NCBI GenBank assembly: GCA_963718145.1
Contig: CAVQYJ010000020.1
Location: forward strand, 558,001-622,000
Origin: UBA7672 sp963718145
GTDB taxonomy: Bacteria > Pseudomonadota > Alphaproteobacteria > Caulobacterales > Hyphomonadaceae
Reading direction: 5' to 3'
DNA: 64,000 nucleotides
In this document: one piece after another, positions 17,933 to 25,361 of the stretch
Layout: each line of letters begins with the position of its first letter
How positions within the stretch are numbered: the stretch's first letter is position 1
Position numbers and translations under genes: made by a program
The notes under the pieces: model-generated
Databases searched by the model: none
Seen by the model: the letters and a program-made list of their open reading frames with translations, nothing else
What the model was told of the DNA's origin: nothing

Positions 17933-20171
17933 CTAGGGCGGCGCTTCACGCCGCAGGATAGCTAGTTGCTGTTCCAGCCGGGCAACAACCGATTGATAGA
18001 GGTGCTGTGCTGCGCCAAATGCGTCCGCTCCATTGCGGCGGAACATGTCCAAGGCGTCGGAGACTGCCTGTGGGTCGCTGACTTTGGAAAGGAAAGTCAT
18101 GATGGCTTCGCTCGCCATCTTTGCCGTGTATCTGAACTCGTCGCGCTCGCCTTTCGGCCCAACAGCGGTTGTTGCGAGGGTGTCCAACAACGCCTCTGGC
18201 GACATTCCGATGCGTTTCACTGCGGTATCGATCAATTCCTGTTTGAACGGTTTCATCCCGGGCTGGCCCCTGAGCTCAAAAAGAAGCGTTCGTATCTCCT
18301 CGATCTGTAGCCTGTGGATTCCATTCTCATGCTCACGAATGGCTTGTTCGAACATTCTGAACAATTCGAATTCATTTCGATGGCTGGCGGCGATGTTTTG
18401 GGCAATGACGATTGCTGGCTCGGGGGTCCACCCGGCCTGCGCGAAAATCTTGTCGATGAAGAGCCGTGTTTCCGATGTCGGTTCGCTGCTGGCTCGAAGC
18501 TGGCGAAGTCGAAGCTCGTTGTAGTGCCTGAAGTCGACGAGGTCTGGCTCTCCTAGTTTGACCAGATCAAAATCGACGGAGGCGCCGCTCGTCGTTATTT
18601 TCGTCTCACGGATCGCCTTGCTTAGCGCGGCCTTCTCGACCAGTTCATCGAGGCGATCAATTCGCCTGATTGCATACAGAGATTTTTGTTGTCGATTGCG
18701 GCTTGCGATTCCGACAGCTTGAAGCAACGCCGCAATTAGCACCAAGTCCACCATTACCCGCGCCGCGAAAACGGCATGCATGCCTAATGGTCGAGTTCGG
18801 CTGAATTGAATCAGTGCCGGGTCCTAGGGTGTAGATGTCGGCCCAATCCACAATCGGCAGGGCCTTCGCGAGCTCGAATCCGAAATAGCCGAGCCACTGA
18901 CCGAAGTCGTACGGCTCGCTAAAGGGTTGCCCAGTGTGCGCTCTGTTGAAAAGCGGCCCGCCGAGCAAGTTGCCCTCGTGCGCTTGCATCATTCCAATTG
19001 GGATAAGTACCAAGACGAAAATGAATCCCAGAAGCGTCTCGTCTCGATAATCTTCTCTAAAGCCCACCTTTTGAGGTACTCGCGCGCTGAACTGCGTTAT
19101 TGAGGCTAGGTTTCGGTCCTCTTCAACCCAACTCCATAGGCGCGATAGCGACAATGCCGTGAGCAAGCCAAGCGCTACCGGGATCAGGCCCAGTGGTGGT
19201 TCAAGAAACCACCCCAATAGGGCCAAGCAAGCTAGCGTCCCGCCCAGAACGGAATATCGCGAACGCGTCTTGATATGGTCGGCGCCTGCGACGTGCCCGC
19301 CAATCCGGACTAAGCCTGCGTCGATCCAGTCATAGAAGTTCACCAAAAAATGCATTCTCGGCGCAAAGGCATGCAGGGTCTTGGCCAGCGACCGCAAAGG
19401 ACGAAAGCGAGAGATCCAATCCAAGAACACAATGGCCGAGAACACCCCTACGACCAGTACAAAGATCGCTAGGCCAAGCCCTGTGCCCATTTGTGGCGGC
19501 GATCGGAATGTGCCGACCCAAAAAGCACCGACGATGATGGCGAGCACCACCGCTGTTACAAGCACTGCGCCGAGAGACTCGGCGTTTCGATACTGCAGGA
19601 GTTCTCGGTCTATTTTTTCTTCTTTGATCTGATTTGCGAGCGCGCCGGCGCGTCGGTCGATCATGGCTGCTGCTTGTGCGGCCTTGAGATTGGCGGCCTT
19701 GTACTTCGCAAAGTTCACCGCGTTCCAGACGCGTGGAACAAACACCAGAGCCAGAAATGCGAAGAAGGCAGTCTTTTGGGGAAGGCTCGCCAGCAATCGA
19801 TGACCGTTCAGCTGATCGACTACTGCAACAGCAGTAAGACATGCCAAGATTGCCAGCGTTGCGGAGGGAAGCAGTAGGCGCGGACCGTTGGCTAAACTTT
19901 CCAGTGGATCGAGCAACAGAAGGACCAGAGGAAGCCATAGCAGCGTCGAAGCAGCTAGGACGAACCACTTCGATTGCGCGTTTAGCAGGCCTCCCGGGCC
20001 GAGAACCTCGTAGGCCAAGACCGAAGACAGCACGACCGCCGCAGCGATGGCCCAAAGAGCAAGAAAGCCCGCGCGCGTCCTAAAAAGCCATGGTCCTATT
20101 CGCGGAGGGTCGTTCGATATGGTTCTTGCCTTGCGAAGCTCGACGTCGCTCGCAACTGCCCCGTCCGCCAT
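17933..20171 (-). pseudogene. Large multi-pass membrane protein of unknown function, +1 frameshift near 18785
   Basis: Not recognised with confidence. The N-terminal frame (from ATG 20171, after a GGGGGA) encodes about ten membrane segments (about residues 32-58, 70-90, 105-125, 137-155, 210-230, 243-262, 330-370, 405-425) with a soluble stretch rich in Ala/Lys/Glu between TM4 and TM5. After GPGTDSIQPNSTI its sequence becomes nonsense. One base over, HAVFAARVMVDLVLIAALLQAVGI supplies a last membrane helix followed by a 220-residue soluble helical domain. Dropping the T at 18785 joins the two into about 745 residues. Two overlapping genes is the alternative. Codon choice is visibly less GC-rich than in its neighbours, suggesting acquisition by transfer. 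Confidence 0.6.
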
Positions 20172-20504
20172 CACGTCCCCCGGCTGGTCCTATTGGACCC
20201 GCTATGTGCCGATGATAGCTAACGAGAACCAAGTGCAGAATGCAATTGCTGGATCAGGAATTGTGTAATCCTGAGGCCAATGGGTCGAAACTCGCTTGAC
20301 GCACCGTCGAGGAAGTTGGTGGCTACGGATAACCTATGGGTCGCGTCACCCCGCATCAGCCAGTGACATCAAACCACGGCTGCGACGTTGCGTCCCGACC
20401 GTGCAAATGCGCACGCACTCAAGTCGGCGCGAAAGACCGCAAGCGGATTCTATAACCTTGGGCCGCGCAAATCTACTAGGCGAACAGGCTTCGCAGACCG
20501 GCCG
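20172..20504. other. Non-coding gap, nothing recognised
   Basis: No convincing reading frame, tRNA-like fold, terminator or repeat is seen between the large membrane protein gene and the PQQ-type dehydrogenase gene. Presumably it contains the promoter of the membrane protein gene. It may also mark the right boundary of the less GC-rich islet, but no att-like repeat is visible. Confidence 0.5.
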
Positions 20505-22097
20505 CTACTTCGTTCCCGGCTCCAGCCGCATCAGCACGCTGTCGGCGCCCTCGTCGGTGATGACATAGAGATAGCCGTCAGGGCCCTGCTCGATGTCGCG
20601 GATGCGCTGGTGCAGGTCGAGCAGCAGCATCTCGCTGCGCACCATCTCCCAGTTCTCGTTGAACACGATGCGCTCGATGTGGCCCGTGCGCGGCGCCTCG
20701 CTCATGCGCATTGCGCCGAGGAAGAGGTTGCGTTTCCAGGCCGGAAACTTGTCGCCGGTGTAGAACACCATGCCCCCCGGCGCGATCGACGGCACGAAGG
20801 AGATGTGCGGCCGGGTCATGCCGTCCTTGTAGGGCACAGGCGAGACCTTGGGCCCCGAATAGTAGCGGCCGTCGCTGACCACCGGCCAGCCATAATTCTG
20901 CCCGGCGCGCAGGATGTTGACCTCGTCCCCGCCATTGGGCCCGTGCTCCGAGACCCAGAATTCCTTGGTCCACGGGTTCAGCGTCATGCCGAGATTGACG
21001 CGATGGCCCAGCGTGAAGATCTCGGGATTGTAGCCGCGCCTGCCGATGAACGGATTGTCCTGCGGGATCGTGCCGTCGTCATTGAGGCGCAGCGTCTTGC
21101 CGGCGAAGTCGTCCGGCTTCTGGGCGCGGCCGATGCTATCGTCTGTCCCCACGCCCGGGCAGCCGATGGTGAAGTAGAGCTTGCCGTCCGGCCCGAACAT
21201 CATCTTGGTGTAGAGCGCATCGACATCGTCGCCGACGAAGATGTCCTTGCCGTCCACGATCGCCTTGCCGTCCCAGCGCCCGCGGAAGATGGCGTTGTTG
21301 CCGTACTCGCCCCGCGCCGGCTTGTGATAGGACAGGTAGATCAGCCCGTTGCTCGCGAATTGCGGGTGCAGCTTGATGTCCATGAACCCCGTCGCCGTGC
21401 CCAGCACCGCCACCTTGGGCGTACCCGCGATGGCCGCCGGATCGAGCCTGCCCTCTCGCACGATGCGCAGCGCCCCGCTCCGCTCGGCGATCAGGATCTC
21501 GCCGCCCGGCAGGAATTCGATGGCGCGTGGCGAGGTCAGCCCGCGCGCAACGACGGAGACCCGCAGGTCGCGCTGTTCCCACGTTTCGAACTGGAACGGT
21601 CCCTCGCCCAGCTTCGGCGCCGCCCAGGCGGGCGGCCGCGGCCCATCGGCGTTGTCGCGCTCGTCGCGGATGCGGCGAGCCGGATAGGGAATTCCCTCGA
21701 TATAGGCGCTGCGGTTCCGCCCCGTCGGGTCGGTGCTCAGGTCCGCCGCGGCGAGCTGCCGGCGCACTTCGGGCGTGGCGGTGAGGAAGGCGACGACATG
21801 CGTGCGCTGCTCGGCGTTCAGCATCCCCGCCTGCACCGCCATCAGCCCGTCCTTCCCGAGGGCGGTCGAGACGCGGTCGCGGCCGAACGTGTGCAGCGCC
21901 GACAGCGGCGGCGCGGTCTCGTCGCCGCCATTGTGGCAGGCCGCGCAGAAACTCTTGAAGACCTGCTGCCCCGCCGCTTCCGGAGACCCCGCCGCCGACG
22001 CGACCTGTGCGGGCGTCGTTTCGGCGCCTGGCGCTGTCGAACTGCAGGCGGCCAGCGCAAGAACAGACGCGGCAATCAGGGCGGTCAGGCGATTCAT
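20505..22097 (-). CDS. PQQ-dependent sugar dehydrogenase with N-terminal cytochrome c domain, lipoprotein
   Basis: A 530-residue protein. The signal MNRLTALIAASVLALAAC ends in a lipobox, so it is probably membrane-anchored in the periplasm. A c-type heme site SFCAACHNG sits at about residues 54-60, followed by the six-bladed GSDH (soluble glucose/aldose dehydrogenase) propeller: ARGLTSPRAIEFLPGGEILIAERSG, GTDDSIGRAQKPDDFAGKTLRL, the PQQ/Ca-site region VSEHGPNGGDEVN and QNYGWPVVS. It should oxidise a sugar or alcohol and pass electrons through its own heme to the respiratory chain. Substrate unknown. The start at 22097 is set by the lipoprotein signal. PQQ synthesis genes are not in the window. 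Confidence 0.9.
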   Translation of the reverse strand: MNRLTALIAASVLALAACSSTAPGAETTPAQVASAAGSPEAAGQQVFKSFCAACHNGGDETAPPLSALHTFGRDRVSTALGKDGLMAVQAGMLNAEQRTHVVAFLTATPEVRRQLAAADLSTDPTGRNRSAYIEGIPYPARRIRDERDNADGPRPPAWAAPKLGEGPFQFETWEQRDLRVSVVARGLTSPRAIEFLPGGEILIAERSGALRIVREGRLDPAAIAGTPKVAVLGTATGFMDIKLHPQFASNGLIYLSYHKPARGEYGNNAIFRGRWDGKAIVDGKDIFVGDDVDALYTKMMFGPDGKLYFTIGCPGVGTDDSIGRAQKPDDFAGKTLRLNDDGTIPQDNPFIGRRGYNPEIFTLGHRVNLGMTLNPWTKEFWVSEHGPNGGDEVNILRAGQNYGWPVVSDGRYYSGPKVSPVPYKDGMTRPHISFVPSIAPGGMVFYTGDKFPAWKRNLFLGAMRMSEAPRTGHIERIVFNENWEMVRSEMLLLDLHQRIRDIEQGPDGYLYVITDEGADSVLMRLEPGTK

Positions 22098-22200
22098 GGT
22101 GGTCCCCACGCAGACAACGGCCCATTGAAGACGCAAACGCCCGCGCAGTCACGCTGCGCTGCGGCAGAAGTCTGGAGGATTTCCCGGGGTGGCCGGGCCG

Positions 22201-22250
22201 GGCCAAATCTCGGCATGGCCAAAGTTGGGCCTGGCCAAATCTGGGCATGG
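22201..22250. repeat. Short tandem repeat, 16-bp period, next to the tRNA cluster
   Basis: Three imperfect units begin with TGGCCAAA or GGCCAAA and end in (C/G)GGC(A/C); the unit starts are at about 22201, 22216 and 22232. They sit just downstream of the tRNA-Cys gene in its direction of transcription, so they belong to the precursor 3' trailer. Confidence 0.6.
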
Positions 22251-22322
22251 AAGGACGGGCGGGAATCGAACCCGCTGTCTTCGGTATTGCAAACCGCTGC
22301 CTCGCCGTTTGGCTTCCGTCCT
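22248..22322 (-). tRNA. tRNA-Cys (anticodon GCA)
   Basis: On the minus strand a 75-base cloverleaf can be folded: acceptor AGGACGG/CCGTCCT, D-stem GCC/GGC, anticodon loop TTGCAAT with anticodon GCA, T-stem GCGGG/CCCGC with loop TTCGATT, discriminator T (the Cys identity base) and an encoded CCA. Position 8 is A rather than the usual T, and the outermost anticodon-stem pair is mismatched. Confidence 0.88.
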
Positions 22323-22344
22323 CTATCGAACACTCAGGCTGCAC

Positions 22345-22421
22345 TGGCGAACCGGGTGGGAGTCGAACCCACGAATGACGGGTTAAAGGCCCGTTGCCTT
22401 TGGCCTCTTGGCGACCGGTTC
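22345..22421 (-). tRNA. tRNA with unusual anticodon loop CCTTTAA (apparent anticodon TTT)
   Basis: A 77-base cloverleaf with acceptor GAACCGG/CCGGTTC, D-stem GCC/GGC, anticodon stem ACGGG/CCCGT, variable CATTC, T-stem GTGGG/CCCAC with loop TTCGACT, discriminator G and encoded CCA. The stems are perfect, yet the seven-base anticodon loop gives anticodon TTT (Lys) with C instead of the near-universal T at position 33. The D-arm (TCGCCAAG...GGC) looks more like bacterial tRNA-Gln or Glu than tRNA-Lys. The amino-acid identity is therefore left open. Confidence 0.8.
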
Positions 22422-22438
22422 ACGACGTGTCGTCGTTC

Positions 22439-22512
22439 TGGCTCCTGCGGCTGGACTCGAACCAGCGTTTCCGCGTTAACAGCGCGGCGTTGTACCGCTG
22501 AACCACGCAGGA
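22439..22512 (-). tRNA. tRNA-Asn (anticodon GTT)
   Basis: A 74-base cloverleaf on the minus strand: acceptor TCCTGCG/CGCAGGA, D-stem GTTC, anticodon stem CCGCG/CGCGG with loop CTGTTAA (anticodon GTT), T-arm GCTGG with TTCGAGT, discriminator G, encoded CCA. First of a three-tRNA transcript. Confidence 0.95.
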
Positions 22513-22751
22513 CCAGCGTTGTTGGATCGATGTGCTTTCAGGGGCAGGACGACAGCCGGCTTTTTTGGACCTTCACGCAGACGCTCTCGTCCTGACTCCC
22601 GGCGGGTGTCAGTTACAGGTGAGCGCGCGTTTGGTCCGAAGCTGTGTCATGGCGCAGGCGTGTACACGAAGCAGCGCTCTCCGGCAAGGCTGCGCCGCAG
22701 AATCGCGCGGCGCCGTTGCCGCCCGCGCACATCGCGCACTAGAGTTGCGCC

Positions 22752-23735
22752 ATGAGCGGGCACACCATCCTCGTCGGCGATGCAGGCGGAACCAATGTCC
22801 GCTTCGCCCTTGCCCGCATCAGCGATGGCCGCGTCACGCTCTCGGATATCTGGAAGCGCCCGGGCGCGGACTTCGCCACGTTCGAGTCGGCTCTCGACGC
22901 CTGGCGCCACGACACGAAACCCGAATTCGCCGGCGCATCCTTCGGCCTTGCAGGGCAGGTGGTGGAGGGCCGCGTCGACCTGCTCAACCGCGGCTGGACG
23001 GTCGATCTCGATGCCGTGCGCGCGCGGCTTGAGCTGGAGAGCATCGTTGCGGTCAATGATTTTCACGCCATGGCGCGCTCGGCGCCGGGGCTTGGCGCGC
23101 ACGACACGCGCGAGATCGCGCCGGGCAGGGCGGATCCCTCCGGCTCGCTCGCCATCGGCGGCCCAGGCACCGGCTTCGGCATCGCCGTGCTGCGGCGGTT
23201 CACCGGAAGGCAGGATGGATGGGTGGTGGTCGGCGGCGAAGGCGGCCACCAGACATTCGCCCCGCAGACCGGGCTCGAATGGAAGCTCGCCGAACAGATG
23301 CGCAAGTCGACGCCGGACGTTTCCAATGAGCTCGTCGCCGCCGGCGCCGGCTTTGATCTCACGCTCGATGCGCTCTTTGCCGTCATGGGCGCCGCGCCGC
23401 GAAGGCTCAGCCCCGCCGAAGTGATCGAAGAGGCCAAGGCTGGCGACGCTGTGTGCCTGGCTTTCTGCCGCATCCGCGCAGCCTGCGTCATGACGGCGAT
23501 GGGCAATCTGGCGCTGGCGTCCGCCGCGACCGGCGGCGTCTTCATCGCCGGCGGCGTCTCGGTGCGCCTTGAACCCTGGCTCAGGGAAAAGGCGGCGCTT
23601 GACCGCTTCTACAGCCGCGGGCCCCGCACGCCGATGCTGCGGCCGATCCCGACCCGTCTGGTCACCAGCGAAGCCGCCCCGCTCATCGGGTCAGCCCTGC
23701 TGTGGCTGGACGAAAGATCGAGAGGCTGGCTGTAG
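22752..23735 (+). CDS. glk: Glucokinase
   Basis: A 327-residue ROK-independent, Glk-type glucokinase that phosphorylates glucose with ATP in the cytoplasm. Visible motifs: phosphate-binding LVGDAGGTNVRFALA at the N-terminus, FGLAGQV, the glucose-contact region TVDLDA and VAVNDFHAMA with the catalytic Asp, GGPGTGFGIAVL, GGEGGHQTFAP (glucose ligands Glu/His), and the adenosine motif GGVFIAGGVSVRL. Length equals the family norm. It lies 1.3 kb from the PQQ-type sugar dehydrogenase, so this region may hold two routes for sugars, phosphorylative and oxidative. Confidence 0.95.
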   Translation: MSGHTILVGDAGGTNVRFALARISDGRVTLSDIWKRPGADFATFESALDAWRHDTKPEFAGASFGLAGQVVEGRVDLLNRGWTVDLDAVRARLELESIVAVNDFHAMARSAPGLGAHDTREIAPGRADPSGSLAIGGPGTGFGIAVLRRFTGRQDGWVVVGGEGGHQTFAPQTGLEWKLAEQMRKSTPDVSNELVAAGAGFDLTLDALFAVMGAAPRRLSPAEVIEEAKAGDAVCLAFCRIRAACVMTAMGNLALASAATGGVFIAGGVSVRLEPWLREKAALDRFYSRGPRTPMLRPIPTRLVTSEAAPLIGSALLWLDERSRGWL

Positions 23736-23808
23736 GGGCCGCTGCGACGGGCGCGATTTCAGCTTGGGCGGGCAACGCTCCGTGTCCCTCATTCATATTT
23801 GCTTCCCG

Positions 23809-24285
23809 CTACAGACGCCGGCCCATGCTGACGCGGTCTTCGACGGAAAAGCCCATCGAGCGCCAGAAAGCAGTGGCCGCATCGTTGCCGGACCGCACTT
23901 GCAGATTGACCTTGCCGCAGCCAAGCCGCTGCAAACGGACGACGGCCTCCTCGACGAGGGCCTTGGCGATGCCGCGACGGCGCTGCTCGGGATGCACGGC
24001 GAGGGCGTAGAGCCAGCCGCGATGGCCATCGTAGCCGGCCATGAGGCTGCCGACCACCGATTGCTTCGGTGGGGTCAGACCCGCGCCGTCGAAGGCGGAC
24101 AAACGTGGGGGTCCGACCCCGGACGCGTCGAGGGCTGCCAGGAACAACTCCGGCTGCACAGCAAGCTTGGCGGGAATGGCTGTCGCCGCCGCATTCCAGT
24201 GGGGATCGTCGGGAAAGACGGTGCGCCAGAGCGTCTCGACGCCATCGAAGTGGGCGGGCGCGTAGGTGGTGATGGAAATGGCCAT
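23809..24285 (-). CDS. GNAT N-acetyltransferase carrying an in-frame palindromic insertion
   Basis: A 158-residue GCN5-related acetyltransferase. Motif A with the acetyl-CoA loop is LYALAVHPEQRRRGIAKALVEEAV; the C-terminal helix region is NDAATAFWRSMGF. Between ELFLAALD and VVGSLMAGYDGHRGW it has about 20 extra residues (ASGVGPPRLSAFDGAGLTPPKQ minus ends) not expected from the fold; this insert is encoded by the repeat at 24069-24120. The reading frame is kept. The substrate is unknown. It is convergent with glk. Confidence 0.88.
   Translation of the reverse strand: MAISITTYAPAHFDGVETLWRTVFPDDPHWNAAATAIPAKLAVQPELFLAALDASGVGPPRLSAFDGAGLTPPKQSVVGSLMAGYDGHRGWLYALAVHPEQRRRGIAKALVEEAVVRLQRLGCGKVNLQVRSGNDAATAFWRSMGFSVEDRVSMGRRL
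24069..24120. repeat. REP-like palindromic pair inside the acetyltransferase gene
   Basis: Two self-complementary cores, GGGGTCAGACCC (near 24070-24082) and GGGGGTCCGACCCC (24107-24120), are separated by about 24 bases containing GACAAACGTG. Such GGGGTCnGACCCC pairs are typical of dispersed REP elements, often spread by REP-associated tyrosine transposases. Here the unit lies within an open reading frame. Confidence 0.7.
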
Positions 24286-24470
24286 TCCCGACCCTCCATT
24301 CTGCGTTCCCGGAACTGCCGCAGGCAGTATCCGGCATCGTGCGTCTGTGATGTTGCTCAGTCAGGAGGCGAAAGTCCAACCCATGTGAGGTCACGCCACA
24401 TGTAGCGGAAGGCAGACGCCAGGCCGGAGCTTGGACCTGCCGATCTCGAGTTTGATCTTGAGGGCAGGCC

Positions 24471-24863
24471 TTAGCGGCAGGCGCAGCCGTGTCCGCCGCC
24501 ACCCTTGCCGCCGGCGAAGGCCGTGGCCGAGGCGCTGGCGAAGGCGAACGCAACCGCGCTGGCCTGGGCGCGCGCCTGCGAGCCTGCGATGACGATCACG
24601 CGGCCGCCGCCGCCATAGCCGCCATGCACGTCGATGCCGACACCGCCTGTGCCGAAATTGGGCGGAAGGGTCAGGCCCACAGGCGCGGGCGGCGGAATGA
24701 CAACCGGCGGCGGAGGCGTTGGCGGCGAAGGCGGAGGAACCTGCAGCAGCGGCACGGGCGGCGCGATATAGCGCGGCTTGCCCTTCCTTCCGTCCGCAAA
24801 CGCGGGCGAAGCCACAAGGGCGGCGAGGGCGAAAGCAGCGAGGATGCGAGGCAAACGGGTCAT
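24471..24863 (-). CDS. Secreted Pro-rich/Gly-Ala-rich protein of unknown function
   Basis: A 130-residue low-complexity protein. A Sec signal (MTRLPRILAAFALAALVASPAFA) is followed by a proline-rich linker (PPPSPPTPPPPVV region), a Gly-rich segment (GGVGIDVHGGYGGGGR), an Ala-rich helix alternating A/F/S, and a Gly/His/Cys tail GGGGHGCACR. It may be a cell-surface or periplasmic structural protein. The tail with CxC and His could bind metal; this is a guess. The ATG at 24863 is chosen because the signal peptide starts there. Confidence 0.65.
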   Translation of the reverse strand: MTRLPRILAAFALAALVASPAFADGRKGKPRYIAPPVPLLQVPPPSPPTPPPPVVIPPPAPVGLTLPPNFGTGGVGIDVHGGYGGGGRVIVIAGSQARAQASAVAFAFASASATAFAGGKGGGGHGCACR

Positions 24864-25034
24864 GGTGAGCGTCTCTTGCACCCGCCATGCCGCATGGCAG
24901 GCGAGGGAAGCGGCAAGGTTAACTCCGCATCCCCGTCCCCTGCAAACCCTCACGCCACCGAGGCGACAGGAGGGTCAGCAGGGCATCGCCCGCCCCCTTC
25001 GCCCTCGCGGGTGTCTATCAAGACCACTCGCACG

Positions 25035-25247
25035 TCACTCTGCCGCGGTGCTCAGTCGTTCCCGGGCCTGCTCCAGGAATGCGATGACCTGTTCGCGGCT
25101 GACGCTGGGAAAATCGTCAAGGAAAGCGTCGATGGCGCCGCCAGCTTCCAGATAGTCCGTCAGGTTCTTGACCGGTACCCGCGTACCGGTAAAAACCGGC
25201 GTACCGCTCAGAATATCCGGATCGCTTGTGATCAGCGGCTTGGTCAT
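25035..25247 (-). CDS. DUF433 domain protein (antitoxin-like)
   Basis: A 70-residue DUF433 protein: ITSDPDILSGTPVFTGTRVPVKNLTDYLEAG is the family core (a helix-turn-helix fold), ending in a helix with QVIAFLEQARERL. DUF433 proteins are commonly the antitoxin partner of a DUF5615 PIN-like toxin encoded directly downstream. No such toxin frame is visible in the roughly 170 bases downstream, so this copy seems solitary. Confidence 0.88.
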   Translation of the reverse strand: MTKPLITSDPDILSGTPVFTGTRVPVKNLTDYLEAGGAIDAFLDDFPSVSREQVIAFLEQARERLSTAAE

Positions 25248-25361
25248 TCCAGGGACATGGCGCCGTTGCCCCGTCTGCGCAACGACATCGGTTTCAACTG
25301 CTTAACGCACCAGTAACCAAACCATCGCCCACTCCGCCGGGTATTTTCCGGGGAGTCCGCG

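Noticed and set aside
20388..22595. 735-codon plus-strand frame across the PQQ dehydrogenase and tRNAs
   Set aside because: Antisense shadow running through tRNA genes; low-complexity composition.
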